A stretch of 64,000 bases of DNA, from contig JAUMOL010000013.1 of assembly GCA_031295385.1 (NCBI GenBank), positions 112,456-176,455 of the forward strand. Direction: 5' to 3'. The notes under the pieces are model-generated. The model ran no database searches, was not told where the DNA came from, and worked only from the letters and a program-made list of their open reading frames with translations. The position numbers and the translations under genes were made by a program. The stretch's first letter is position 1; every line of letters starts with the position of its first letter. Source of the stretch: Collinsella sp. (GTDB lineage Bacteria > Actinomycetota > Coriobacteriia > Coriobacteriales > Coriobacteriaceae). Positions 25,374 to 34,542 of the stretch are shown in pieces.

Positions 25374-26516
25374 GTGGTTAAGGCACTCAAGATCGAGATA
25401 TTTATGCTGTGCATGATTATTCTTATCGTACTTGCCGCACGAAGCCGTCGCTCCCTGTTCTCGAGCACCCAGCAGCTTTTGTTCAGTATGCTCGGCTACA
25501 CATCTGCCGCCTATGTCTTCTTCGATATGATCTGGACGCTCTCGGACGGGGTTAACACCTCCTTGGGCATCGCTGCCAACTGGGTTTCCAACGCGGTTTC
25601 GTTTTCGCTGTTTGCCATCGCGTGCCTCATCTGGTTCATCTATTCCGAGACGATGCAGGGCTCTCGACTTCTGACCACGCGCTCCAGGGTGGTGCACGCG
25701 ACGCTTCCGACGGTGCTGGTGGTTGTGTTGGCGTTTACAAGCTACTGGACACACGCCCTGTTCTACATCGATGCACAGGGCGTATATCGTCGCGGTGCGG
25801 CTTATATGATTCAGCCTATTGTTAGCTACTGCTACGTCATATATACGTCCCTGCATGCCTTTGTCCATGCTCGAAAAGTCGAAAGCCTGCAAAAGAAGGC
25901 CATTTATCGCACTCTTGCCTTCTTTGCGGTTCCCGCTCTGGTGGGTGGTACCTTCCAGGTGGTGTTTTCGATACCGGGCCTTTGTGTCGGTATAACGCTG
26001 AGCATCCTGCTGCTCTACATCATCTGCCAGGAGCAGCTGATCTCGACCGACCCGTTGACTGGCCTTAACAATCGCAACCGTTTTGAGACCTATATGCTGT
26101 CGCTGTTCTCGGGTACTGACCAGGCCGAGGGTGTGTATCTGCTGATGATGGATGCTGACGGTTTTAAGCAGATTAACGATCACTATGGACATGTTGAGGG
26201 CGACCATGCTCTTCAGGTTGTTGCGACGGCGCTCAAGGACGTCTGCTCGCCGGCTGGTGGCTTTATCGCACGTTATGGTGGCGATGAGTTTGTGGTGCTC
26301 CAAAAGGCCGCGGCGGAACAGGACATCATAGACCTGTGTTCGGCGATTGACGACGAGCTCGCTCGTGCCGAGGTACCGTATGCATTGCGGATGTCCATCG
26401 GTTACGCGCGGTTCGGCGATAGTGTTGATACCTGGCAAGACTTACTTCGCGCTGCCGATGCAGAGCTCTATCGCGTCAAGGCCGAGAAAAAGAAAGCCGG
26501 CGTACAAATACGCTAG
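25374..26516 (+). CDS. Membrane-bound GGDEF diguanylate cyclase
   Basis: A 380-residue protein with an N-terminal membrane domain of about 6-7 helices (residues 1-215) and a C-terminal GGDEF domain. The active-site motif YGGDEF is at about 301-306, with upstream substrate residues DPLTGLNNRNRFE and MDADGFKQINDHYGH. An intact GGDEF indicates synthesis of cyclic di-GMP from two GTP. The product-inhibition RXXD motif is not clearly visible 5 residues before GGDEF. Start GTG 25374 has GGGATGGGA upstream. The membrane half resembles 7TM sensor modules, but no ligand domain is identified. Confidence 0.88.
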   Translation: MVKALKIEIFMLCMIILIVLAARSRRSLFSSTQQLLFSMLGYTSAAYVFFDMIWTLSDGVNTSLGIAANWVSNAVSFSLFAIACLIWFIYSETMQGSRLLTTRSRVVHATLPTVLVVVLAFTSYWTHALFYIDAQGVYRRGAAYMIQPIVSYCYVIYTSLHAFVHARKVESLQKKAIYRTLAFFAVPALVGGTFQVVFSIPGLCVGITLSILLLYIICQEQLISTDPLTGLNNRNRFETYMLSLFSGTDQAEGVYLLMMDADGFKQINDHYGHVEGDHALQVVATALKDVCSPAGGFIARYGGDEFVVLQKAAAEQDIIDLCSAIDDELARAEVPYALRMSIGYARFGDSVDTWQDLLRAADAELYRVKAEKKKAGVQIR

Positions 26517-26558
26517 AAAAGGGGCATACGACCGTGGTGGTCGTGCGCCCCTTTTGCG
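26517..26558 (+). terminator. Terminator after the GGDEF gene
   Basis: The stem AAAAGGGGC-TACGACC pairs with GGTCGT-GCGCCCCTTTT around GTGG, followed by GCGTTTG. The A-run on the left and T-run on the right allow use on either strand. The gap that follows (to 26704) holds no supportable gene. Confidence 0.7.
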
Positions 26559-26704
26559 TTTGTGGGGGGGCCACCGGCCATAATGCCCAGGCGCGGTGCG
26601 GCAAGACGGGCGTCTGCCGCCGCGACTCGGTACGAAATCAACGAGAACCAGTGTGCTCCATTAAGCTAAAGTATGCGAATGCCCTCCCTAAAAAGGTGAG
26701 CCCG

Positions 26705-27640
26705 CTAGGCTTTTTTGGGTTTGTTGACGATGATGATGCCGCCGCAGACCAACAGCAGGGCAACGATGACGGTAACGGGGCTCGTGCCCGCGCCTTCGCC
26801 GAGCAGCAGCGCGCTCAGCAGCACACCAAAGACGGGGTTCATAAACCCAAAGACCGAGACGCGGCTGACGGGGTTGACGGCAAGCAGGCGCGACCACAGC
26901 GAGTAGGCGACCGCGGAGATAAGCGCCATGTAGATGATGAGCACGATGGCGGGGACAATCGCCGTGGGGGAGAGCGCGCCACCCATCAAAAAGCCGATGG
27001 CGGTGAGGACCAGGCCGCCGACTAAAAACTGCCAGCCGGCAAGCAAAACACCGTCGTGCTTGCGCGAGAAGATGCCGATCAGGCAGGTCGAAAGAGCACC
27101 CGCGACAGTGGAGGCTAGGATAAAGCCCTCGCCATCGAGCCTGAAGCCAAAGGTGCCATCTGCGCCCGAAAGGTTGACGAGCGCGACGCCGGCAAAGCCC
27201 AGCGCACAGCCAAGCACCTTGGCCGTATTGAGCTTCTCGGTGTGAAATGCCAGGGCGGCAAAGAGGATTGCGAGGAAGTTGGCGCTGGCCTCGATGATGG
27301 AGCTCGACATGGCGCTGGCGCGCGAGAGGCCCAGATAGAAAAAGAAGTACTGCCCGATAGTCTGGAAGAGCGACAAGACAAAGATGGGCTTGATGTCGCG
27401 CGCTTGCGGTATGAGAGGGCGGCGTTGGGCCGCGCTCATCCCAACGATAACCAGGGCGCCGGCAAGCGTAAAGCGTAAACCTGCAAAGAGCAGCTGCGAA
27501 GCGCTGTCGTGCGCCGGGATACCAAAGAGTGCGTAGCCGATCTTGATGCAGGGAAAGGCCGATCCCCAGAGTGCACAGCAAACAAGACAGCCCAGGATGA
27601 GTCCGGGCAGGGTGGCGAGATGCGGCTTGCGGCTTTCCAT
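26705..27640 (-). CDS. EamA/DMT-family transporter
   Basis: A 311-residue protein with ten hydrophobic helices in two five-helix EamA halves (LILGCLVCCALWGSAFPCIK at the start; second half begins near GEGFILASTVAGALSTCLIG). Drug/metabolite transporters of this type export amino acids or other metabolites; substrate unknown. The ATG at 27640 has AGGAAGG 5 nt upstream; the ORF reading 42 nt longer does not. It lies downstream of purL on the same strand, but a strong terminator (27664-27701) separates them, so it is probably expressed independently or by read-through. Confidence 0.85.
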   Translation of the reverse strand: MESRKPHLATLPGLILGCLVCCALWGSAFPCIKIGYALFGIPAHDSASQLLFAGLRFTLAGALVIVGMSAAQRRPLIPQARDIKPIFVLSLFQTIGQYFFFYLGLSRASAMSSSIIEASANFLAILFAALAFHTEKLNTAKVLGCALGFAGVALVNLSGADGTFGFRLDGEGFILASTVAGALSTCLIGIFSRKHDGVLLAGWQFLVGGLVLTAIGFLMGGALSPTAIVPAIVLIIYMALISAVAYSLWSRLLAVNPVSRVSVFGFMNPVFGVLLSALLLGEGAGTSPVTVIVALLLVCGGIIIVNKPKKA

Positions 27641-27663
27641 GATGTCCTTCCTACATGCGCGAA

Positions 27664-27701
27664 GCAAAAAAGAACCCGCCACCGGATGTGCCGGTGGCGG
27701 G
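27664..27701 (-). terminator. Intrinsic terminator of purL
   Basis: On the minus strand, CCCGCCACCGG and CCGGTGGCGGG form a perfect 11-bp stem with a 5-nt loop, followed by TTCTTTTTTG. It lies between the purL stop and the EamA gene. Confidence 0.9.
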
Positions 27702-27739
27702 TGTTGTTACCCGAAGGGATTGTACCCGATGGGAAAGGT

Positions 27740-30700
27740 TTAAGCGAAGTAGGCCACGCCGCTCTCAAAGATCGGCATGAACTTATCGCCGGGGACATGC
27801 TCGGGCACGTTGCGGTACAGGTTGTCGCCGCGACGCTCGGCATGGCCCATCTTGCCCAGGACACGGCCGTCGGGGCTCGTGATGCCCTCGATGGCGAGTG
27901 CGGAGCCGTTGGGATTGACGGAAAGGTCCATGCTGGGCTTGCCGTTCTCGCCCACGTACTGCGTGGCGACCTGGCCGTTGGCGATCAGCTGGGCGAGCAC
28001 TTCGTCATTGGCGACAAAGCGGCCCTCGCCGTGGCTGATGGCGACGGTATAGGGGTCGTCCAGGCTGCACTGCGACAGCCACGGGGACAAGTTGGACGAG
28101 ATGCGGGTGCGCACCAGACGGCTCTGGTGGCGACCGACGGTGTTGAACGTCAACGTGGGCGCATCGGGCGTGGCGTCGACGATGTCGCCGTAGGGCACCA
28201 GGCCGAGCTTGATCAGGGCCTGGAAGCCGTTGCAGATGCCCAGCATCAGGCCATCGCGGGCCTTGAGCAGGTCGCGGACTGCCTCGGTGACCTCGGGAGC
28301 GCGGAAGAACGCCGTGATGAACTTGGCAGAGCCGTCGGGCTCGTCGCCGCCCGAGAAGCCGCCGGGGATCATAACGATCTGGCTTGCACGGATGCGGCGG
28401 GCAAGCTCGTGGGTGCTCTCGGCGACGGCCTCGGGCGTGAGGTTGTTGATCACGAAGGTGTCGGCCTCGGCACCGGCGGCACGGAAGGCGCGGGCGCTGT
28501 CGTACTCGCAGTTGTTGCCGGGGAACACGGGGATGATCACGCGCGGGCGGGCGATCTTGGCGCCGCCGTACACGTGGATATCCTTGGCGCGGAAGTCGAT
28601 GGTCTCGACCTCGGGGGTCTCGCCGGCGCTGCGGTAGGCGAAGACGCCCTCGATGCCGCTCTCCCAGGCCTCCTGGAGCTCGGCGAGCTCGATGACCTCG
28701 GAGCCGGTGTCGATGACATAGCCCTCGACGGTGGTGCCCAGGGGCTCGACGACAACGCCGTCGGCGACCTCGGGCAGCTCGGCGTCCTCGGCGAGCTCGA
28801 CGATAAAGCTGCCGTAGAGCGGGGTGAAGAGGCTCTCCACGTCTACATCCTCGGCAAGCTCGATACCGATCTGGTTACCGACGCACATCTTAAAGAGGCT
28901 CTCGGCGCCGCAGCCGTAGCCGGGCGTGGATATGGCCAGGGCGTTGCCGGTAGCAGTGAGCGCCTCGACGGCGTCAAACGCGGCGAGCAACTGCTGGGCG
29001 TCGGGACGGTAGTCCTCGCCATAGGTGGCGGGGGCGATGCGGACGACGCGGTGCGTGAGGCCCTTGAACTCGGGCGAGACGGCGCGGGCGGCCTTGCCCA
29101 CGGCGACGGCGAAGCTGATCAGGGTCGGCGGAACGTTGAGCTCGCCGGTCTCGTCCTCAAACGAACCGCTCATGGAGTCCTTGCCGCCGATGGCGCCGGC
29201 ACCCAGGTCGACTTGGGCCATGAGGGCGCCCAGGACGGCTGCCGTGGGCTTGCCCCAGCGCTCGGCCTCGGTGCGCAGACGCTCGAAGTACTCCTGGAAG
29301 GAGAGATAGGCGCGCTTGTGCTCAAAGCCGGCAGCCACGAGCTTGGCGATGGACTCGACCACGGACAGGTAGGCGCCCGCAAACTGGTCGGCCTCCATCA
29401 GATAGGGGTTGAAGCCCCATGCCATGGCGCTCGCCGTGGTGGTCTCGCCGTCCACGGGGAACTTGGCGACCATGGCCGAGCTCGGGGTGAGCTGCGTCTT
29501 GCCGCCAAAGGGCATGAGCACGGTTGCGGCACCGATGGTGGAGTCGAAGCGCTCGGAAAGGCCCTTGTTGGAAGCGACGTTGAGGTCGGTGACGAGCGAG
29601 GTCATGCGTTCAGCGAGCGTGGTGCCGGCCCAGCTGGGCTGCCACACGCTACGGGCGCACACGTGGGCAACCTGGTGCTTGGGCGCACCGTTGGAGTTGA
29701 GGAACTCGCGGGACAGATCGACGATGGCGACGCCGTTCCATGCCATGCGCATGCGCGGCTCGGCGGTAACCTCGGCGATAACGGTCGCCTCCAGGTTTTC
29801 CTCGGCGGCGTAGCCCATGAACTCCTCGACGTCACCGTCGGCGACGGCGCAAGCCATGCGCTCCTGGGACTCGGAGATAGCGAGCTCGGTGCCGTCCAGG
29901 CCGTCGTACTTCTTGGTCACGGTGTCCAGGTCCACGTACAGGCCGTCGGCAAGCTCGCCCACGGCGACTGAGACGCCGCCGGCGCCAAAGTCGTTGCAGC
30001 GCTTGATCAGACGGCAGGCGTCGCCGCGGCGGAACAGGCGCTGCAGCTTGCGCTCGACCGGGGCGTTGCCCTTCTGGACCTCGGCACCCGAGGTCTCGAT
30101 GGACTCGGTGTTCTGGGTCTTGGAGGAGCCGGTGGCGCCACCGATGCCATCGCGGCCGGTGCGGCCGCCCAGCAGGATGATCTTGTCGGTGGGGGCGGGG
30201 CACTCGCGGCGCACGTGGTTTGCCGGGGTAGCGCCCACGACGGCGCCGACCTCCATGCGCTTGGCCACGTAGCCGGGGTGATAGAGTTCGTTGACCTGGC
30301 CGGTGGCAAGGCCGATCTGGTTGCCGTAGCTGGAGTAGCCGGCGGCGGCAGTGGTCACGAGCTTGCGCTGCGGCAGCTTGCCCTCGAGCGTCTCGGAAAC
30401 CGGGACGGTGGGGTCGCCGGCGCCGGTGACGCGCATGGCCTGGTACACGTAGCTGCGGCCCGAGAGCGGGTCGCGGATGGCGCCGCCCACGCAGGTGGCG
30501 GCACCGCCGAAGGGCTCGATCTCGGTCGGGTGGTTGTGGGTCTCGTTCTTAAACAGGAACAGCCAGTCCTGGTCCTCGCCGTCGACATCGACCTTCACCT
30601 TGACGGTGCAGGCGTTGATCTCCTCGGACTCGTCGACATCGGTCATGACGCCGGTCTTCTTAAGGTACTTGGCGCCGATGGTGCCCATGTCCATGAGGCA

Positions 30701-31486
30701 GACGGGCTTGGCGTCGCGGCCGAGTTCGTGGCGCATCTCCATGTAGCGGTCGAAGGCCTGCTGCACCACGGCGTCGTCGATCGTCACGTCATCCAGGACG
30801 GTGCCGAAGGTGGTGTGGCGGCAGTGGTCGGACCAGTAGGTGTCGATCACGCGGATCTCGGTGATGGTGGGGTCGCGGTCCTCATCGCGGAAGTACTGCT
30901 GGCAGAAGGCGATGTCTGCCTCGTCCATGGCAAGGCCGCGATCGGCGATAAAGGCGGCAAGGCCGGCCTCGTCGAGCTCGCGGAAGCCGTCGAGCACCTC
31001 GACGGGCTGGGGCTCGGGGGTCTCCATGTACAGCGTCTCGGGCAGGTCGAGCGAGGCGATGCGTGCCTCGACGGGGTTCACCACGTAGTGCTTGATGGCA
31101 TCGATGGCGGCCTCGTCCAGAGCGCCCGAGATCATATAGACCTTGGCGGAGCGCACGGCGGGGCGCTCGCCCTGGCTGATGAGCTGCACACACTCGCTGG
31201 CGGAGTCGGCGCGCTGGTCAAACTGGCCAGGCAGGAATTCGACGGCAAAGACGGCGCCATCGCTTGCGGGGAGTTCGTCGTAGGTCACATCGACCTGGGG
31301 CTCGCTAAAGACGGTCGGCACGCAGGAGCGGAAAAGCTCCTCGTCGATGCCCTCGACGTCGTAGCGGTTGATGATCCTCAGGGCCTCGATGCCCTTGATG
31401 CCGAGAATTTCGGTCAGCTCACCCTTGAGCTGCTGAGCCTCGACGTCGAACCCGGGTTTCTTCTCCACGTAGATACGAGAGACCAT
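27740..31486 (-). CDS. purL: Phosphoribosylformylglycinamidine synthase, single-chain clade II
   Basis: A 1248-residue FGAM synthase that converts FGAR, glutamine and ATP to FGAM in purine synthesis. It joins the PurL synthase and PurQ glutaminase parts in one chain, with a length fitting the clade-II form found in Clostridia, Bacteroides and Coriobacteria. Early marks are TYWSDHCRHTTFGT and FKNETHNHPTEIEPFGGAAT (the ATP and metal region). The C-terminal glutaminase domain has the nucleophile in GICNGFQALIKLG and the partner SHGEGRF. ATG 31486 follows AGGAACCA; the longer frame to 31594 is not supported. It diverges from the antiporter at 31671; a minus-strand terminator follows. Confidence 0.95.
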   Translation of the reverse strand: MVSRIYVEKKPGFDVEAQQLKGELTEILGIKGIEALRIINRYDVEGIDEELFRSCVPTVFSEPQVDVTYDELPASDGAVFAVEFLPGQFDQRADSASECVQLISQGERPAVRSAKVYMISGALDEAAIDAIKHYVVNPVEARIASLDLPETLYMETPEPQPVEVLDGFRELDEAGLAAFIADRGLAMDEADIAFCQQYFRDEDRDPTITEIRVIDTYWSDHCRHTTFGTVLDDVTIDDAVVQQAFDRYMEMRHELGRDAKPVCLMDMGTIGAKYLKKTGVMTDVDESEEINACTVKVKVDVDGEDQDWLFLFKNETHNHPTEIEPFGGAATCVGGAIRDPLSGRSYVYQAMRVTGAGDPTVPVSETLEGKLPQRKLVTTAAAGYSSYGNQIGLATGQVNELYHPGYVAKRMEVGAVVGATPANHVRRECPAPTDKIILLGGRTGRDGIGGATGSSKTQNTESIETSGAEVQKGNAPVERKLQRLFRRGDACRLIKRCNDFGAGGVSVAVGELADGLYVDLDTVTKKYDGLDGTELAISESQERMACAVADGDVEEFMGYAAEENLEATVIAEVTAEPRMRMAWNGVAIVDLSREFLNSNGAPKHQVAHVCARSVWQPSWAGTTLAERMTSLVTDLNVASNKGLSERFDSTIGAATVLMPFGGKTQLTPSSAMVAKFPVDGETTTASAMAWGFNPYLMEADQFAGAYLSVVESIAKLVAAGFEHKRAYLSFQEYFERLRTEAERWGKPTAAVLGALMAQVDLGAGAIGGKDSMSGSFEDETGELNVPPTLISFAVAVGKAARAVSPEFKGLTHRVVRIAPATYGEDYRPDAQQLLAAFDAVEALTATGNALAISTPGYGCGAESLFKMCVGNQIGIELAEDVDVESLFTPLYGSFIVELAEDAELPEVADGVVVEPLGTTVEGYVIDTGSEVIELAELQEAWESGIEGVFAYRSAGETPEVETIDFRAKDIHVYGGAKIARPRVIIPVFPGNNCEYDSARAFRAAGAEADTFVINNLTPEAVAESTHELARRIRASQIVMIPGGFSGGDEPDGSAKFITAFFRAPEVTEAVRDLLKARDGLMLGICNGFQALIKLGLVPYGDIVDATPDAPTLTFNTVGRHQSRLVRTRISSNLSPWLSQCSLDDPYTVAISHGEGRFVANDEVLAQLIANGQVATQYVGENGKPSMDLSVNPNGSALAIEGITSPDGRVLGKMGHAERRGDNLYRNVPEHVPGDKFMPIFESGVAYFA

Positions 31487-31670
31487 TGGTTCCTGCCTTC
31501 CTGATCGGTTGGGCGTACGGTACGGTATGCGGCAGCGGTCGGTTTGCGGGGTCTGCCCTGCGGTCGCCTTGAGCCACATGTTTGTAAACCTCACTATGAT
31601 ACGACAGCTCGTGGCGCGTTGAGGACGGCGAGGGTGCTACAGCGATGCGCAATCAAGAGAAAGGCATCAC

Positions 31671-33233
31671 ATGGCATTCGTTTCGCTCGCCATCATCGCA
31701 CTCGTGGCCTTTGCGAGTCCCTTCATCGCCTCGGCGATTCCCGGGAAACCCGTTCCCGAGACGGTCTTTTTGCTCGTGCTCGGCGCGGTGCTGGGACCCC
31801 ATATGCTCGGCGTCATCCATGTAGATGCCGAGGTCTCGCTTGTGTCCGAGCTCGGTCTGGCCTTCTTATTCCTGCTTGCCGGCTTTGAGATCGGCCCCAA
31901 GAGCATCACGGGCGTCGAGGGGCGCTACGGCTTGGCGACGTGGGTCGTCACGTTTGGTATCGCCTGGCTTGCCGTGCGCTTTACCCCGTGGTTCTCGGTC
32001 AGTCATTTCGACGGTATCGCCGTGACGCTTGCTCTCACTTCTACGGCGCTCGGCACGCTCGTGCCCATCATGCGTGAGCGCTCGCTCGCCGGCACGCGTG
32101 TGGGCGACTCGATTCTCGCGTATGGCACTTGGGGCGAGCTCGGTCCCGTGCTCGCCATGTCGGTGCTGCTGTCTGCCCGCACTGGCATCCAAACGCTCGT
32201 TATCCTTGGCTTGTTTGCGGTGGTTTGCGTGTTGCTGGCCGTGGTCCCGAGCCGCTCCAAGCGCGTCGGCAGCCGCTTCTTTGCGTTTGTCGAGGAACGC
32301 GCCGATACCACGTCGCAGACCTTCGTGCGCCTGACGGTGCTCATCCTGGTCACGCTCGTGGCGTTCTCGGCTGTCTTTGATCTCGACATCGTGTTGGGTT
32401 CTTTTGCCGCCGGCTTTGTCTTGCGCTACATCATCCCCGAGGGCAACCATACGCTCGAGACCAAGCTCGATGGCCTGGCCTACGGCTTTTTGATTCCGGT
32501 ATTCTTTACCGTATCGGGCGCAAAGATCGATCTGACGGCCGTGGCGTCGCGCCCGGGTCTGCTCGTGGGCTTTATCGTGGCGTTGTTGATTATTCGTGCC
32601 GTTCCCATTCTCATCTCTATGAGCATTTGTCCTGCGACGCGCGATGTGTCGGCGTATGGTCGCATTACCGTGGCCCTGTACTGCACCACGGCCCTGCCGA
32701 TCATCGTTGCCGTGACAAGCGTTGCCGTCAACGCGGGCGCGCTGTCGCAAGATATTGCGTCGGTCATGGTTGCCGCCGGTGCCATCACGGTGTTCTTGAT
32801 GCCGTTGCTCGCGCAGCTCTTCTACCGCGTGGTCGACGCCGCGCCGGTCGCCGCCGTGGCAGAAGTTGCCGAGCATCCATCCGATGCGCTCGACATCCTG
32901 CGCGCCCATCACGATTTGGCGAGCCTGCTCGCACGTGAGCACGAGCTGCTGACTTCGCATGGCCATGGTCGCGTATTCGAGGGCTTGCCTACGCTCGATA
33001 CGATTGCCGAGCGTCTTTCCGCCGAGGCGGCGAGCGGCCATATCGATGCCCGTATTGTGGACGCGGCACATCTTCTTGCCGATAAGACCTATGGAGACGA
33101 GGTCGACCCGTCCGAGCTGACTCCGCGCGAGCGTCGCCGCCTGGAGCGCGCCAAGCTCGCCGTGCGCGAATACCGCCGCCGCATGCTGGAGCTCTATGCA
33201 AGAGAAGAAGCCGAGGACGACGACGGCAAGTAG
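31671..33233 (+). CDS. CPA2-family cation:proton antiporter
   Basis: A 520-residue membrane protein with about 12 helices (residues 1-390) of the monovalent cation:proton antiporter-2 family (KefB/NapA-like), followed by a cytoplasmic tail of about 130 charged residues ending in EDDDGK. Typical segments are VPETVFLLVLGAVLGPHMLG, LGLAFLFLLAGFEIGPKSI and LDIVLGSFAAGFVLRY. The transport Asp-Asp pair of NapA-type antiporters is not clear by eye. The tail has no obvious RCK (nucleotide-binding) domain. It is single and is followed by the 62-bp repeat array and a terminator. Confidence 0.85.
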   Translation: MAFVSLAIIALVAFASPFIASAIPGKPVPETVFLLVLGAVLGPHMLGVIHVDAEVSLVSELGLAFLFLLAGFEIGPKSITGVEGRYGLATWVVTFGIAWLAVRFTPWFSVSHFDGIAVTLALTSTALGTLVPIMRERSLAGTRVGDSILAYGTWGELGPVLAMSVLLSARTGIQTLVILGLFAVVCVLLAVVPSRSKRVGSRFFAFVEERADTTSQTFVRLTVLILVTLVAFSAVFDLDIVLGSFAAGFVLRYIIPEGNHTLETKLDGLAYGFLIPVFFTVSGAKIDLTAVASRPGLLVGFIVALLIIRAVPILISMSICPATRDVSAYGRITVALYCTTALPIIVAVTSVAVNAGALSQDIASVMVAAGAITVFLMPLLAQLFYRVVDAAPVAAVAEVAEHPSDALDILRAHHDLASLLAREHELLTSHGHGRVFEGLPTLDTIAERLSAEAASGHIDARIVDAAHLLADKTYGDEVDPSELTPRERRRLERAKLAVREYRRRMLELYAREEAEDDDGK

Positions 33234-33248
33234 TCGATACTCTCTCGG

Positions 33249-33480
33249 GGAAGCCGCGTCCTGCTTTGAAGGCTCGGAACGGGATGTGGTTTCCGAAACG
33301 GGGGCCGTTGGGAAACTGTGTCCCGGAATGGGCGCTCAGAGTGGGATGCCGTTTCCGCGAGAGACCCGTTGCGGAAACGGTATCCCAGAATCGGCGTTCA
33401 AAACGGGGCGCTCTTTCCGAAACATGGCCCTGAGGGAAGCTGCGTCCCGGTCTGAGTCGGAATTCCGGGACACAGCTTCC
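33249..33480. repeat. Four imperfect copies of a 62-bp palindromic unit
   Basis: Copies start with GGAA at 33249, 33311, 33373 and 33435, each exactly 62 bp apart. Each copy is itself an inverted repeat of 46 bp: a left arm such as GGAAACTGTGTCCCGGAA and a right arm ending GTTTCC or CTTTCC, at 33281-33294, 33343-33356, 33405-33418 and 33467-33480. Sequence between arms is diverged, but arm positions are kept exactly. The array fills the space between the antiporter stop and the terminator. Confidence 0.85.
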
Positions 33481-33491
33481 CTTTCAAACAG

Positions 33492-33535
33492 AAGAAGGCG
33501 CGCTGCCTGCAGTTGATGCAGACGGCGCGCCTTCT
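33492..33535. terminator. Bidirectional terminator between antiporter and SDR genes
   Basis: AAGAAGGCGCGC and GCGCGCCTTCTT form the outer stem and CTGCAG/TGCAG the inner stem, with A-run and T-run flanks on both strands. It ends the antiporter transcript (plus) and the SDR transcript (minus). Confidence 0.8.
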
Positions 33536-33578
33536 TTGTTGGACTATGTTGAGGCTGGGAGCTGAGGCTTGTGGTCCC

Positions 33579-34328
33579 TTAAGAGCGGGCGGCTCCGTCG
33601 ACGGGGAGCACGGCGCCCGTGACATAGGAGGACATGTCGCTCGCTAGGAAAACGAAGGCGTTGGCGACGTCCTCGGGCTCGCCCATGCGGCCGAGCGGAA
33701 TGGTGGCGATGATGGGCTTGATGACCTCTTCGGGAAGGTTGGCGACCATATCGGTCTTGGTCACGCCGGGAGCGACAGCGTTGACGCGAATGCCCATGGG
33801 GGCGAGCTCGCGCGAGAGCGACTGGACCATACCGTTGACGGCGAACTTGGACGTGGGATAGCCAACGCCGGAGGGCTGACCGTACTTGGCGACCATCGAG
33901 CTCGTGGTGGTGATGGTGCCGCCGTGGCCTGCCTCGGCCATAATCTTGGCAGCGGCTTGGTGGCCGTTAAAGACGGCGACGACGTTGAGGTCCATGACCT
34001 TGGCGAACTCTTCGGCCGTGTACTCCAGAAGCGGCGAGCGCTGGGAGATGCCGGCGTTGTTAACGACCGTGTCCAGGCCACCCATGTCGGCGGCTGCCTC
34101 GGTAAAGGCCTCGGTTACGGCCTCGAGCGAGGTGAGGTCGCAGGTGCGGCCCCAGACCTTGGCCTCGGGATAGGCTGCGGCCAGCTTTTCAACGGCGGCG
34201 TCGGCAGTCTCCTGACGCGAGCCAAAGACCGTGACGGCGGCGCCCTCCTCGATAAAGCGACAGGCGATGGCATAGCCGATACCGCGCGTGCCTCCGGTGA
34301 TGATTGCTTTCTTGCCCTCGAGCAACAT
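33579..34328 (-). CDS. Short-chain dehydrogenase/reductase, BaiA/FabG-like
   Basis: A 249-residue classical SDR. The cofactor loop is TGGTRGIGYA, followed by NNAGIS, the catalytic Ser in TTTSSM and the YxxxK pair in GYPTSK (Tyr and Lys). The C-terminus reads FLASDMSSYVTGAVLPVDGA. The N-terminal third (IITGGTRGIGYAIACRFIEE, then VTVFGSRQETAD and YPEAKVWG) and the sequence GVGYPTSK look closer to the bile-acid 3-alpha-hydroxysteroid dehydrogenase BaiA than to FabG as I remember them. The FGS after strand 2 differs from BaiA's FGE, so NADPH use is possible. ATG 34328 has GAGAGGAAG upstream. No fatty-acid genes are adjacent. Confidence 0.85.
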   Translation of the reverse strand: MLLEGKKAIITGGTRGIGYAIACRFIEEGAAVTVFGSRQETADAAVEKLAAAYPEAKVWGRTCDLTSLEAVTEAFTEAAADMGGLDTVVNNAGISQRSPLLEYTAEEFAKVMDLNVVAVFNGHQAAAKIMAEAGHGGTITTTSSMVAKYGQPSGVGYPTSKFAVNGMVQSLSRELAPMGIRVNAVAPGVTKTDMVANLPEEVIKPIIATIPLGRMGEPEDVANAFVFLASDMSSYVTGAVLPVDGAARS

Positions 34329-34476
34329 GGTGCTTCCTCTCATCGCGGGCGGACATTCGCAGCACAGCGTAGCGGTAGCCGGAATCGGTCGCGTCTGCAT
34401 ATCGGTGAACGGTAGCCCGCGTTACCGATGAGCGGTTCGCGCAAATGTACTCTGCCGTTGTGCTTGGGGCAGGAGA

Positions 34477-34511
34477 CAAAAGGGCTCCCGTCCCACATCG
34501 GACGGGAGCCC
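34477..34511 (-). terminator. Intrinsic terminator of hom
   Basis: On the minus strand GGGCTCCCGTCC and GGACGGGAGCCC form a 12-bp stem with a short loop, followed by TTTTGTC. It lies just downstream of the hom stop. Confidence 0.9.
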
Positions 34512-34542
34512 TCAAAGCGTGTATTGCTAGGCAAGCGTTGGA

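Noticed and set aside
27509..29971. An 820-residue plus-strand open frame opposite purL
   Set aside because: It has no ribosome site, no recognisable motifs and a Leu/Gly/Ala/Asp-poor composition typical of antisense reading of a GC-rich gene. It lies wholly inside purL.
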